Source of the DNA: Comamonadaceae bacterium
GTDB lineage: Bacteria > Pseudomonadota > Gammaproteobacteria > Burkholderiales > Burkholderiaceae_C
Length of the DNA stretch: 64,000 bases
Reading direction: 5' to 3'
NCBI GenBank assembly: GCA_021299875.1
Contig: JAJTEW010000005.1
Coordinates: forward strand, 1 to 64,000
The notes under the pieces were generated by a model. It saw nothing but the letters and a program-made list of their open reading frames with translations. It made no database searches and had not been told where the DNA came from. This document shows positions 36,720 through 46,074 of this stretch, one piece after another. Both the position numbers and the translations under genes were made by a program. Positions within the stretch are counted from its first letter, which is position 1, and each line of letters starts with the position of its first letter.

Positions 36720-37618
36720 GCCTGGACTTGAAAGCCTGGATGCAACCGCATCTGGACCGCGTGGAACAAGCCTTGTCGTCCGGCATCGCCCGCCATTCAC
36801 CCGCCGATTTGGGTGCAGCCATGCGTTATGCCGTGCTTGATGGTGGCAAGCGGCTGCGGCCGTTGCTGGTGCTGGCTACGGCCGAAGCGGTGGGCGATGT
36901 GGTCAGCAGCCCCGCAGCCCTCCAGGCTGCCTGCGCCATCGAGTTGATCCACGCTTATTCCTTGGTGCACGACGACATGCCTTGCATGGACAACGACGTG
37001 CTCAGGCGTGGCAAACCCACGGTGCACGTGCAGTTTGGCGAAGCCCAGGCCTTGCTGGCGGGCGATGCCTTGCAAACCTTGGCTTTTGAATTTTTAACCC
37101 CCCAGGACGCCAGCGTGAGCGCTGCGGTGCAAGCCGCTTGTGTGGGTTTGTTGGCGCGGGCTTCGGGTTACCAAGGCATGGCCGGAGGCCAAGCCATTGA
37201 CCTGGCCAGCGTGGGCCAGCGCTTGACGGAAGACCAGCTGCGCCAGATGCACCGGCTCAAAACCGGGGCGCTGCTGCTGTGCAGCGTGCAGATGGGCGCG
37301 GCCTGTGTGCAGGGCGTGCCCGCCCCCGTTCAAGCGGCGCTCCTGCGCTTTGGTGAGGCCTTGGGCTTGGCCTTTCAGGTGGTGGACGATGTCCTGGATG
37401 TGACGGCCGATTCGGCCACGCTGGGCAAGACTGCAGGCAAGGATGAGGCCGCCGACAAACCCACGTATGTGGCCCTGATGGGGCTGGACGCGGCCAAAGC
37501 TTTTGCCGATGTCTTGGCTGCCCAGGCCATGCAGGCCTTGACCGATACCGGATTGCCCGATGACCGTTTGGCTGCGCTGCGTGCTCTGACCGCCATGGTG
37601 GTAGAAAGAAACAACTGA
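36716..37618 (+). CDS. ispA: Polyprenyl (farnesyl) diphosphate synthase
   Basis: This 300-residue trans-prenyltransferase condenses IPP with DMAPP/GPP. The first aspartate-rich motif is [20 protein letters not shown] and the second [26 protein letters not shown] and [10 protein letters not shown] are also present. The ATG at 36716 is chosen because it overlaps xseB and matches the family N-terminus. It supplies quinone and undecaprenyl precursors together with dxs. Confidence 0.94.
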   Translation: MSLDLKAWMQPHLDRVEQALSSGIARHSPADLGAAMRYAVLDGGKRLRPLLVLATAEAVGDVVSSPAALQAACAIELIHAYSLVHDDMPCMDNDVLRRGKPTVHVQFGEAQALLAGDALQTLAFEFLTPQDASVSAAVQAACVGLLARASGYQGMAGGQAIDLASVGQRLTEDQLRQMHRLKTGALLLCSVQMGAACVQGVPAPVQAALLRFGEALGLAFQVVDDVLDVTADSATLGKTAGKDEAADKPTYVALMGLDAAKAFADVLAAQAMQALTDTGLPDDRLAALRALTAMVVERNN

Positions 37619-37619
37619 C

Positions 37620-39467
37620 ATGACCGATTTGCTCAAAAATATCGACTCTCCCTCTGATCTGCGCCGTCTGCAGCGCACCGACCTGCCCCAATTGGCCGAA
37701 GAGCTGCGCCACTGCGTGCTGGACAACGTCTCCAAAACCGGCGGGCACCTCAGTTCCAACCTGGGCACCGTGGAGTTGACGGTGGCCCTGCACTATGTGT
37801 TCAACACCCCCGAAGACCGCATCGTTTGGGATGTGGGCCACCAGACCTACCCCCACAAAATCTTGACCGGGCGTCGTGAGCGCATGCCCACGCTGCGCCA
37901 GTTTGGCGGTTTGTCGGGTTTCCCGCGTCGTGACGAGAGCGAATACGACACTTTTGGCACGGCGCACTCGTCCACCAGCATTTCGGCCGCCTTGGGCATG
38001 GCCGTGGCCGCGCGCCAAAAAGGCGAGTCGCGCCATTCGATTGCCGTGATCGGCGATGGCGCTATGACCGCTGGCATGGCCTTTGAAGCCCTGAACAACG
38101 CGGGTGTCGAAGAGTGCAAGCTGCTGGTGATCCTGAACGACAACGACATGTCGATCAGCCCACCCGTGGGTGCGCTCAACCGCTATTTGGCCCAACTGAT
38201 GAGCGGGCGTTTTTATTCGGCAGCCAAAGCCGGGGCTAAAAATGTGCTCAAAAACGCACCGCCTCTGTTTGAGCTGGCCAAGCGCTTGGAAGAAACCGCC
38301 AAAGGCATGGTGGTGCCCGCCACTTTGTTTGAGAAGTTCGGCTTCAACTACATCGGCCCGATCGACGGGCACGACCTGGAGTCGCTGATCCCGACGCTGG
38401 AGAACATCAAAAACCTGGACGGCCCGCAGTTTTTGCATGTGGTGACCAAAAAAGGCCAAGGTTATGAAAAGGCCGAGGCCGACCCGGTGGCCTACCACGG
38501 CCCCGGCAAGTTCGACCCCAGCGTGGGCCTGGTGCCTGCGGCCACGCCCGCCAAAACCACCTTCACCCAGGTGTTTGGCCAGTGGCTGTGCGACATGGCC
38601 GACAAAGACATGCGTCTGGTGGGCATCACGCCCGCCATGCGCGAGGGCTCGGGCATGGTGGCTTTCCACCAGCGTTTCCCCAAACGCTACTACGACGTGG
38701 GCATCGCCGAGCAGCATGCCGTGACTTTTGCCGCAGGTATGGCCTGCGAAGGCCTGAAGCCCGTGGTGGCCATTTATTCCACCTTTTTGCAGCGCGGCTA
38801 CGACCAACTGATCCACGATGTGGCGCTGCAAAACCTGCCGGTGGTGTTTGCGCTGGACCGTGCGGGTTTGGTGGGGGCCGATGGCGCCACCCACGCCGGG
38901 GTCTATGACATCGCTTACATCCGCTGCATCCCCAACATGAGCCTGGCCTGCCCAGCCGATGAGCGCGAGTGCCGCCAGTTGCTCAGCACGGCCTACGCGC
39001 AAAACCACCCGGTGGTGGTGCGCTACCCACGTGGATCGGGTGTGGGTACCGAGCCAGGACGTGATTTGGACACCTTGCCTTTTGGCAAGGCCGAAGTGCG
39101 CCGCCAAGGCGAAAAAACAGCCATTTTGGCCTTTGGCACCTTGTTGGCCCCGGCTTTGCAGGCGGCTGAAAAGCTCAACGCCACGGTGGTCAACATGCGC
39201 TGGGTCAAGCCGCTCGATACGGAATTGTTGGCGCAAATGGCGCAGACCCATGAGCGCATCGTCACGGTGGAAGAGGGCTGCACCATGGGCGGCGCAGGCA
39301 GTGCCGTGGCCGAGGCTTTGCAGCAACTGCAGATCACCCGACCCGTGTTGCATTTGGGCTTGCCCGATGCCTTCATTGAACATGGCGACCCGGCCAAGTT
39401 GCTGGCCTTGCAAGGCTTGGACGCGGTGGGCATTGAGCAATCTGTGCGCCAACGTTGGGGTGATTGA
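37620..39467 (+). CDS. dxs: 1-deoxy-D-xylulose-5-phosphate synthase
   Basis: This 615-residue thiamine-diphosphate enzyme makes DXP from pyruvate and glyceraldehyde-3-phosphate, the first step of the MEP pathway. The TPP motif [18 protein letters not shown] is at about residues 143-160, the substrate-binding region [20 protein letters not shown] is near 40, and the transketolase Glu lies in [17 protein letters not shown]. It begins one base after the ispA stop, completing the xseB-ispA-dxs operon. Confidence 0.96.
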   Translation: MTDLLKNIDSPSDLRRLQRTDLPQLAEELRHCVLDNVSKTGGHLSSNLGTVELTVALHYVFNTPEDRIVWDVGHQTYPHKILTGRRERMPTLRQFGGLSGFPRRDESEYDTFGTAHSSTSISAALGMAVAARQKGESRHSIAVIGDGAMTAGMAFEALNNAGVEECKLLVILNDNDMSISPPVGALNRYLAQLMSGRFYSAAKAGAKNVLKNAPPLFELAKRLEETAKGMVVPATLFEKFGFNYIGPIDGHDLESLIPTLENIKNLDGPQFLHVVTKKGQGYEKAEADPVAYHGPGKFDPSVGLVPAATPAKTTFTQVFGQWLCDMADKDMRLVGITPAMREGSGMVAFHQRFPKRYYDVGIAEQHAVTFAAGMACEGLKPVVAIYSTFLQRGYDQLIHDVALQNLPVVFALDRAGLVGADGATHAGVYDIAYIRCIPNMSLACPADERECRQLLSTAYAQNHPVVVRYPRGSGVGTEPGRDLDTLPFGKAEVRRQGEKTAILAFGTLLAPALQAAEKLNATVVNMRWVKPLDTELLAQMAQTHERIVTVEEGCTMGGAGSAVAEALQQLQITRPVLHLGLPDAFIEHGDPAKLLALQGLDAVGIEQSVRQRWGD

Positions 39468-39658
39468 GCTGGCATTTTTAGCTGGTTTTGCCTGTATTTC
39501 TTGACAATGTTGGTGATGCCAAATGCCCTTTAAAATTAATGTTTTTAAAAAGGGTAAACCCGCACGTCTTTGAGAGATTTGAATTCCTACAATACGGCAT
39601 CCGACAATTCCAAAAATCCTGATCGTCGGGTGCATTTTTTTTCAACAAGGAGTCCTCC

Positions 39659-40738
39659 ATGGATCGTCGTTCCGTAATCAAAAACGCCGGTATTGCTGGC
39701 GTTTTGGCTGCAGGTGCTGCACCTGCAGTTCACGCTCAGGCCGCCATTCGCTGGCGTCTCGCTTCCAGTTTCCCCAAAGCCTTGGACACCATTTTCGGTT
39801 CCGCCGATGTGTTCGCGGCCCAAGTCAATGCCATGTCGGGTGGCAAATTTGTGGTCACCACCCACGCTGCTGGCGAGTTGATGCCTGCCTTTGGTGTGGT
39901 GGACGGCGTGCAGCAAGGCACCGTTGAAATCGCCCACACGGCCCCTTATTACTTTTTTGGCAAAGACGACACCTTCGCTCTGGGCACGGCCATTCCGTTT
40001 GGTCTGAACAGCCGACAACTCACTTCTTGGTTCTATGACGGCAACGGCATGAAGCTGTTCCGCGAGTTCTACGACAAGTACAACATCGTCAACTTCCCTG
40101 GCGGTAACACAGGCGCCCAAATGGGCGGCTGGTTCCGCAAGGAAATCAAGACCATGGCAGACATCAAGGGCCTGAAGTTCCGCGTCGGCGGTTTCGCTGG
40201 CAAGGTCATGACCCGCATGGGCGCTGTGCCCCAGAACATCCCCGGTGGTGAAATTTACCAAGCCCTGGAAAAAGGCACGATTGACGCTGTCGAGTGGGTC
40301 GGTCCCTACGACGACGAGAAGCTCGGCTTCCAAAAAGTGGCCAAGAATTACTACTACCCAGGCTTCTGGGAAGGTGGCGCACAGCTGGACTTCTTCATCA
40401 ACAAGGCGGCTTTCAACAGCCTGTCGGCTGAGAACAAGGCCATTGTGGAAGCAGCTGCTTCTTACGCGCACGTGAACATGCAGGCCAAATACGACAACCG
40501 CAACCCTGCGGCGCTCAAGCGCTTGGTGGCCGGTGGCGTCAAGCTCTTGCCTTTCCCCAAGGTGGTGATGGACGAGGCCTTCAAACAGTCCATGGGCCTG
40601 TACGAGGAGCTGCGCGAGTCCAACCCGAACTGGAAGAAGATCTACGACGACTACTCGGCTTTCCGCAAAGACCAAAACCAGTGGTTCCGTTTCACCGAAG
40701 CCACGTTCGATCGCTACATGCAAGCTGCCAAGCTGTAA
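39659..40738 (+). CDS. TRAP transporter receptor, TakP-like
   Basis: This 359-residue periplasmic receptor has a twin-arginine signal (MDRRSVIKNAGIAGVLAAGA, ending AHAQA). The mature protein begins with IRWRLASSFPKALDTIFG and contains GLKFRVGGFAGKVMTRMGAVP and GTIDAVEWVGPYDD, which match the DctP7/TakP group binding 2-oxo acids such as pyruvate, or similar monocarboxylates. A good AAGGAG precedes the ATG. The matching permease genes are at 42084-44482, beyond a terminator and a regulator gene. Confidence 0.9.
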   Translation: MDRRSVIKNAGIAGVLAAGAAPAVHAQAAIRWRLASSFPKALDTIFGSADVFAAQVNAMSGGKFVVTTHAAGELMPAFGVVDGVQQGTVEIAHTAPYYFFGKDDTFALGTAIPFGLNSRQLTSWFYDGNGMKLFREFYDKYNIVNFPGGNTGAQMGGWFRKEIKTMADIKGLKFRVGGFAGKVMTRMGAVPQNIPGGEIYQALEKGTIDAVEWVGPYDDEKLGFQKVAKNYYYPGFWEGGAQLDFFINKAAFNSLSAENKAIVEAAASYAHVNMQAKYDNRNPAALKRLVAGGVKLLPFPKVVMDEAFKQSMGLYEELRESNPNWKKIYDDYSAFRKDQNQWFRFTEATFDRYMQAAKL

Positions 40739-40755
40739 TCAGCGGGCATGCGACC

Positions 40756-40787
40756 ATGGAAAAAGGCCCTTCGGGGCCTTTTTCCAT
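40756..40787 (+). terminator. Strong rho-independent terminator after the TRAP receptor gene
   Basis: ATGGAAAAAGGCCC-TTCG-GGGCCTTTTTCCAT, a perfect 14-bp stem with an internal T-run, starts 18 bases after the receptor stop. It separates receptor transcripts from the downstream regulator and permease genes. Confidence 0.9.
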
Positions 40788-40830
40788 AGGGTTTCCACAT
40801 TTCGGGGCCCATCGTGCAAACTCGAGACCT

Positions 40831-41955
40831 ATGCAACACATCGAGCTTTCTTACCAATGGGCATCCCCGGGCGCTGAATCGGTGCGCAATCGCCAAAGTC
40901 CGCTGCGCAACCCGCTCATGGATTTGTTGCAAGCGGTGCGCGACGCCGGCTCCATTGGCGGCGCTGCCAAAGCCATGGGCTTGTCTTACCGCCATGTCTG
41001 GGGAGAACTCAAACGCTGGGAGCAAAGTTTGGGTCAAGCCCTGATTCTTTGGGAAAAGGGACAGGCGGCCAGGCTCACTGGTTTTGCCGACAAGTTGCTC
41101 TGGGCAGAGCGCCAGGCACAGGCCCGGCTGTTACCCCAGATCAGTGCCTTGCATGCCGACCTGGAAAGAACATTTGCGGTGGCTTTTGACCCGGCCCACT
41201 TGGCCCTGCCGATTTTTGCGAGTCATGACGCGGCCTTGGACTTGCTGCGCGAAGAGGCCGCATCCCAAGCTTTGCATCTGGACTTGCGCTTTTGTGGCAG
41301 CGTGGATGCGATCCGGGCCTTGAACGAGGGGCGATGCCATGTGGCGGGTTTCCATGCCCCTTGGCAACCTGATGCCGATTCCTTGGTCGCCCGCACTTAC
41401 AAGCCCTTGCTCCAAACAGGTCAGCACAAATTGATCGGTTTTGCCCAGCGATCGCAAGGGCTGATGGTCGCCAAGGGAAACCCCTTGGGCTTGCAGGATT
41501 GGGCCGATCTGTTTCAGGCGGGTGTGCGCTTTGTCAACCGCAGCCCCGGTACTGGGACCCGCTTGTTGCTGGACCAATCTTTGCAAGAAAGAGGCCTCTT
41601 GACCTCGGCTCTGAAGGGCTATGCGCATGAGGAAAACTCCCACGCCGCGGTAGCGGCCTGCATCGCTGCAGGTCAGGCCGATGTGGGTCTGGGCATCGCC
41701 CACGCCGCCCAGGCCCATGGCCTTGATTTTGTGCCCCTGCAGTCAGAGCATTATTGGCTGGTGTGCTTGGCCTCGGCACTCGACACACCACCCGTCGTGC
41801 AGCTGCGGCGCTTGCTGGGCAGTTCAGCCTGGCAAGCCAGGCTGCAGGGTCTGGGCGGGTACAGCCCGACACCCCAGACCGGTCAGGTGCAGTCTTTGCG
41901 CAGCATGCTGCCTTGGTGGCAATTCAGGTCTTCAAGGTCCGGCGGGGGGGCTTGA
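40831..41955 (+). CDS. ModE-type HTH regulator with PBP-like ligand domain
   Basis: This 374-residue protein has a ModE/LysR-like winged HTH (residues about 28-85: LLQAVRDAGSIGGAAKAMG, LSYRHVWGELKRWEQSLG) and a type 2 periplasmic-binding-like domain (about 115-330, FVNRSPGTGTRLLLDQSLQE, AAVAACIAAGQADVGLGIAH). Proteins with this layout often accompany molybdate, tungstate or formate dehydrogenase genes. The tungstate transporter and tungsten enzyme nearby make an oxyanion ligand plausible. It sits between the TRAP receptor and permease genes. The ligand is inferred. Confidence 0.8.
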   Translation: MQHIELSYQWASPGAESVRNRQSPLRNPLMDLLQAVRDAGSIGGAAKAMGLSYRHVWGELKRWEQSLGQALILWEKGQAARLTGFADKLLWAERQAQARLLPQISALHADLERTFAVAFDPAHLALPIFASHDAALDLLREEAASQALHLDLRFCGSVDAIRALNEGRCHVAGFHAPWQPDADSLVARTYKPLLQTGQHKLIGFAQRSQGLMVAKGNPLGLQDWADLFQAGVRFVNRSPGTGTRLLLDQSLQERGLLTSALKGYAHEENSHAAVAACIAAGQADVGLGIAHAAQAHGLDFVPLQSEHYWLVCLASALDTPPVVQLRRLLGSSAWQARLQGLGGYSPTPQTGQVQSLRSMLPWWQFRSSRSGGGA

Positions 41956-42083
41956 CGCGTATCGGCCTGACGGTTTGAACGGCCTTCATACCGAGCGTCA
42001 AAAATATCAATCTAAGTTTTTGGGGCTTGATCCCGGAACCTACCAACACAGACTTACAATCGCGCAAGTTTTTTGGAGTTCAC

Positions 42084-42683
42084 ATGTCATCTTTATTGAA
42101 ACTGTCAAGCGGCATCGACCGTTTGAACAAGGGGGTGGGCAAATTCACCACCTGGCTGATCTTGATCGTGACGCTCATCAGCGCCGGCAATGCCATTGTC
42201 CGCAAGGCTTTCAATGTCAGCTCGAACGGTCTGCTGGAAATTCAGTGGTATCTGTTTGCCGCCGTGTTTTTGTTGGGGGCAGGGTATGGCTTCCTCAAAA
42301 ATGCCCATGTGCGCATCGACTTCATCTCTGGCAAGTTGTCCGCCCGTGCCCGCAACTGGATCGATGTGGGCGGCATTGTTTTGGCCCTGTTCCCGTTTTG
42401 TTTCTTGTGCATTTACTTGTCCTGGCCTTTGTTTGTGCAGGCCTACAACAGCGGCGAGATGTCTTCCAACGCAGGCGGCCTGATCCGTTGGCCGGTGTAC
42501 GCCTTGGTGCCCCTGGGCTTTGGCTTGCTGATGCTGCAAGGCGTCTCCGAGTTGATCAAGCGCCTGTCTTTCTTGACCGGCACGGGTGAAGACCCCCTGT
42601 CTTCTGAAGACACCATGTCGGACGAAGAAAAAGAACTGCTGGAACTTGAAAAAATCGCGCTGCAAGCGCAGGGAGCACGTTGA
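42084..42683 (+). CDS. TRAP transporter small permease (DctQ-type)
   Basis: This 199-residue protein has four membrane helices (for instance TTWLILIVTLISAGNAIV and IQWYLFAAVFLLGAGYGFL) and the NAHVRIDFISGKLS signature of DctQ subunits. The C-terminus is an acidic cytoplasmic tail (EDTMSDEEKELLELEKI). TTTTTGGAG precedes the ATG. The stop overlaps the large permease start (TGATG). Confidence 0.9.
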   Translation: MSSLLKLSSGIDRLNKGVGKFTTWLILIVTLISAGNAIVRKAFNVSSNGLLEIQWYLFAAVFLLGAGYGFLKNAHVRIDFISGKLSARARNWIDVGGIVLALFPFCFLCIYLSWPLFVQAYNSGEMSSNAGGLIRWPVYALVPLGFGLLMLQGVSELIKRLSFLTGTGEDPLSSEDTMSDEEKELLELEKIALQAQGAR

Positions 42684-44482
42684 TGGAAGCGACTTTTTTG
42701 GCACAGAACTTTGTGCCCATCATGTTTGCCGGTTTGTTTGTGCTGCTGCTGACCGGTTTTCCGGTGGCTTTCGCGCTGGCCGCTTGCGGTTTGGGCTTTG
42801 GCTTCATTGGCATGGAGGCCGGGCTGTTCCCGCCCTCGTTGTTCCAGGCCTTGCCGTTGCGCATTTTCGGCATCATGCAAAACGACACTTTGCTGGCCAT
42901 CCCGTTTTTCACCTTCATGGGCATCATCTTGCAAAAATCCGGCATGGCCGAGGACTTGCTTGAGACGGTGGGTCAGGTGTTCGGTCCGGTTCGCGGTGGC
43001 GTGGCCATCGCGGTGATTTTGGTGGGGGCCTTGCTGGCAGCCACCACCGGCGTGGTGGCCGCAGCCGTGATTTCCATGGGCTTGATTTCCCTGCCCATCA
43101 TGTTGCGCTACGGCTACAGCCGTGTCATTGCCACTGGGACCATCACGGCCTCGGGCACCTTGGCGCAAGCCATCCCACCTTCTTTGGTGTTGATCGTGTT
43201 GGCCGACCAGTTGGGCCGTTCGGTGGGTGACATGTATGCCGGTGCTTTGGTGCCCGGTCTGTTGCTGGTGGGGTTGTACATCTTGTTCATTGTGGTGGTG
43301 GCGATTTTCAAGCCGGCCATGGTGCCCGCCCTGCCGCCTGAGGCCCGCATCTACCGTGAGCCCAATGGCAAATCAGGCCATGTGTCCTTGATGTTCCTGT
43401 TGATCGTGTGCACGGTGGTTGGTTTTGCATGGGCTTCGTCCCACGACGCCATCATGACCGCTTGGCTCGACCGCACGCAAGAGTCGCCCGGCGATGAAAT
43501 GGTCATCATGTCTTTGACCGTGGCGTCTTTGGTGGCTTTGGCCTTGGCCATCGTGAACCGGATCACCGGCATGGGCTTGTTGTCGCGCTTGGCTGAGCAA
43601 GTGACCTTTGTGCTGATGCCACCCCTGATCCTGATCTTTTTGGTCTTGGGGACCATCTTTTTGGGTGTCGCGACACCCACAGAAGGCGGTGCCATGGGGG
43701 CATTGGGTGCCTTGATTTTGGCGATCAGCCGTCAGCGTCTGGACAAGAAATTGATGAACCAAGCGCTGGAAAACACGGCCAAGCTGGCGTCGTTTGTGCT
43801 GTTCATTCTGATCGGCTCCACCGTCTTCAGCTTCACTTTCAACGCGGCCGATGGCCACATCTGGGTGGAACACTTGTTCTTGGACATGCCCGGTGGCGCG
43901 ATCGGTTTCCTGATTGTGGTGAACATCCTGATTTTCATCTTGGGTTGTTTCATCGATTTCTTTGAAATCGCCTTCATCGTGATCCCGATCCTGGCCCCCG
44001 TGGCCGAGAAGATCCTGCCCGGTTTGGTGCCGGGCATGACCGCCGACCAAGCCATGATCTGGTTTGGTGTGATCGTGGCGATGAACCTGCAAACCTCGTT
44101 CTTGACGCCGCCCTTTGGCTTTGCCCTGTTCTATTTGCGCAGCGTGGCACCCAAAAACGATTACAAGGACCGCATCACGGGTGAGAACATTCCCTCGGTC
44201 AAGACCTCTGAAATCTACAAAGGCTCGATCGCGTTCATTGTTTTGCAGTTGATCATGGTGGCGGCCATCATCGTCTTCCCCAACCTGGTGACAGGCGGCC
44301 TCAAGGAGGGTGTCAAGATCGACGCCGATGCCGCGTTTGAGCAAATGCTCGACCAAGCCGGCGAAGGCAGTGGCAAGGACGATGAAGTGAATTTGGATGA
44401 CATGAAGCCTGCGACAGATGAGTCGGCTGAACAGGACCCCGCCAAGGCCTTGGAAGCCGATATGAAGGCGAGCAAGAAGTAA
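42683..44482 (+). CDS. TRAP transporter large permease (DctM-type), long form
   Basis: This 599-residue membrane protein has the DctM signatures NDTLLAIPFFTFMGIILQKS, AIPPSLVLIVLADQLG and GVATPTEGGAMGALGALILA. It is longer than the common 430-residue form, with a central insertion (about residues 215-290) and a charged Asp/Glu/Lys tail of about 60 residues after the last helix. It forms the Na+-driven channel with DctQ. Long DctM forms usually pair with TakP-like receptors, which supports linking it to the gene at 39659. Confidence 0.9.
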   Translation: MEATFLAQNFVPIMFAGLFVLLLTGFPVAFALAACGLGFGFIGMEAGLFPPSLFQALPLRIFGIMQNDTLLAIPFFTFMGIILQKSGMAEDLLETVGQVFGPVRGGVAIAVILVGALLAATTGVVAAAVISMGLISLPIMLRYGYSRVIATGTITASGTLAQAIPPSLVLIVLADQLGRSVGDMYAGALVPGLLLVGLYILFIVVVAIFKPAMVPALPPEARIYREPNGKSGHVSLMFLLIVCTVVGFAWASSHDAIMTAWLDRTQESPGDEMVIMSLTVASLVALALAIVNRITGMGLLSRLAEQVTFVLMPPLILIFLVLGTIFLGVATPTEGGAMGALGALILAISRQRLDKKLMNQALENTAKLASFVLFILIGSTVFSFTFNAADGHIWVEHLFLDMPGGAIGFLIVVNILIFILGCFIDFFEIAFIVIPILAPVAEKILPGLVPGMTADQAMIWFGVIVAMNLQTSFLTPPFGFALFYLRSVAPKNDYKDRITGENIPSVKTSEIYKGSIAFIVLQLIMVAAIIVFPNLVTGGLKEGVKIDADAAFEQMLDQAGEGSGKDDEVNLDDMKPATDESAEQDPAKALEADMKASKK

Positions 44483-44501
44483 ATCCTGTCGCCCCACGAA
44501 G

Positions 44502-44524
44502 AGCCCGGTTCGCCGGGCTTTTTT
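44502..44524 (+). terminator. Rho-independent terminator after the TRAP permease
   Basis: AGCCCGG-TTCG-CCGGGCT followed by TTTTT, 20 bases after the stop. Confidence 0.9.
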
Positions 44525-44537
44525 CATGGTGATCGAC

Positions 44538-44557
44538 CTATGCAAACGGCTTCATAG
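44538..44557. promoter_or_regulatory. Inverted repeat upstream of tupB
   Basis: CTATG-N10-CATAG lies in the 87 bases between the TRAP terminator and the tupB ATG. It is the only symmetrical element I see there. The ModE-like regulator 2.6 kb upstream is a candidate binder; this is inference. Confidence 0.35.
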
Positions 44558-44611
44558 TGGACACCCCTCATGCCTGACTTGGGGCGTGTGCCTTAGCATC
44601 CACAGCGCTGT

Positions 44612-45355
44612 ATGAACACCTTCACCGACAGCGTCTTGACGGCGCTGAATCTCGTCACCTCTTTCGATCCTGCCCTGTGGGTGGTGGTGACCCGGTCGCT
44701 GGCTGTCAGCGCCACGGCCTGTTTGCTGGCCTATGGTGTGGGTGTGGTGCTGGGGGCATGGCTCGCGGTGTCGCAATTTCGTGGCCGGGGCGCGGTGTTG
44801 GTGGGCTTGAACACTTTGTTGGCCCTGCCCTCGGTGGTGGTGGGCTTGGTGGTGTATTTGCTGCTTTCGCGCACCGGGCCCTTGGGTTTTCTGGGCTGGA
44901 TGTTCAGTTTCAAGGCCATGGTGCTGGCCCAGTTCATTTTGGTCGTGCCTGTGGTCACAGCCCTCACCCGCCAGGTGGTCGAAGATGTGGAGCGCCAGCA
45001 CGGCGAACAATGGGCCTCTTTGGGCGCAGGCCCCTGGATGCGGGGTTTGCTCTTGGCCTGGGATGAGCGCTTGGCTTTGCTCATGATCGGCGTCACCGCC
45101 TTCGGCCGCGCCATCTCGGAGGTGGGTGCGGTCATGATTGTGGGCGGCAACATCGACGGCTTCACCCGCGTCATGACCACCGCCATTGCACTCGAGACCA
45201 GCAAGGGCGATTTGCCGCTGGCGCTGGGCCTGGGCATGGTCTTGCTGGCGGTGGTGCTGCTGCTCAATGCGCTGGTGGCGGGGCTGCGCCAGTGGGGTGA
45301 GCGGCGGTATGCAGGGCCCAAAACCGTCCAGGCTTTGGAAGGGTTGCGCTCATGA
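44612..45355 (+). CDS. tupB: Tungstate ABC transporter permease
   Basis: This 247-residue permease has about five to six membrane helices. It has the ABC-permease contact loop AISEVGAVMIVGGNIDGFTR near residues 168-187. Similarity to TupB-type tungstate permeases is supported by the TupC and TupA genes that follow with four-base overlaps. It imports tungstate with TupA and TupC. Confidence 0.88.
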   Translation: MNTFTDSVLTALNLVTSFDPALWVVVTRSLAVSATACLLAYGVGVVLGAWLAVSQFRGRGAVLVGLNTLLALPSVVVGLVVYLLLSRTGPLGFLGWMFSFKAMVLAQFILVVPVVTALTRQVVEDVERQHGEQWASLGAGPWMRGLLLAWDERLALLMIGVTAFGRAISEVGAVMIVGGNIDGFTRVMTTAIALETSKGDLPLALGLGMVLLAVVLLLNALVAGLRQWGERRYAGPKTVQALEGLRS

Positions 45356-46074
45356 TGGCGACTCAGATCGGTCTGGATGCGGTGAGCGTGCAACTGGGCG
45401 CTCAAGCAGCCTTGACGGGCGTGAGCTTGCGCATTGTGGCGGGTGAGCGCGTGGCGCTGGTGGGCGCCAATGGCTCGGGCAAAAGCACTTTGCTGCGCAC
45501 CTTGCATGCGCTGGTGCCACCCACGCAAGGGCAGGTGCTGCAAGCGCCGGGGGTGCGCCAGGCCATGCTGTTCCAAAGGCCGCATTTGTTGCGCCTGTCG
45601 GCATTGAACAACGTGGCGCTGGGCTTGTGGCTGGACCGCGCACGGGGCCTGTCTTGGGCCGCTGCCAAGGTGCTGGCGCTGCAGGCCTTGCAGCGCGTGG
45701 GTCTGCAGTCTGTGGCGAAGCAAAACGGCCGCCAGTTGTCGGGCGGGCAGCAGCAGCGCCTGGCCTTGGCCCGCGCCTGGGCACGGCAGCCCGATGTCTG
45801 GCTGCTGGACGAGCCCACGGCCAGTCTGGACCCGCATGCCAAACGCGAGGTCGAAGCCCTGATGGCCGATTTTGCGCGCAACCAAGAGCAAGCGCTGACC
45901 TTGGTCTGGGCCAGCCACAACCTGGGCCAGGTCAAGCGCCTGGCCACCCGCGTGGTGTATCTGGAAGGTGGCCGCATGCTGGCCGACCTGCCCGTGGCCG
46001 ATTTTTTCAACCCCGTTTTGCTGGCTGCGCACAGCCCTGCAGCCCATGCTTTTGTTCAAGGAGAACTTTCATGA
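45352..46074 (+). CDS. tupC: Tungstate ABC transporter ATPase
   Basis: This 240-residue ATP-binding subunit has Walker A VGANGSGKSTLL (about residues 38-49), Q-loop LFQRPHLLRLSALNN, signature LSGGQQQRLALARAWA, Walker B VWLLDEPTASLDP and H-loop VWASHN. It lacks the C-terminal TOBE domain usual in ModC, as in TupC. The start overlaps the tupB stop and its stop overlaps the tupA start (ATGA in both cases). Confidence 0.9.
   Translation: MMATQIGLDAVSVQLGAQAALTGVSLRIVAGERVALVGANGSGKSTLLRTLHALVPPTQGQVLQAPGVRQAMLFQRPHLLRLSALNNVALGLWLDRARGLSWAAAKVLALQALQRVGLQSVAKQNGRQLSGGQQQRLALARAWARQPDVWLLDEPTASLDPHAKREVEALMADFARNQEQALTLVWASHNLGQVKRLATRVVYLEGGRMLADLPVADFFNPVLLAAHSPAAHAFVQGELS

Noticed and set aside
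37257-39635. Minus-strand open frame of 792 codons over dxs and ispA
   Set aside because: Antisense shadow of dxs and ispA without any recognisable domain or ribosome site.
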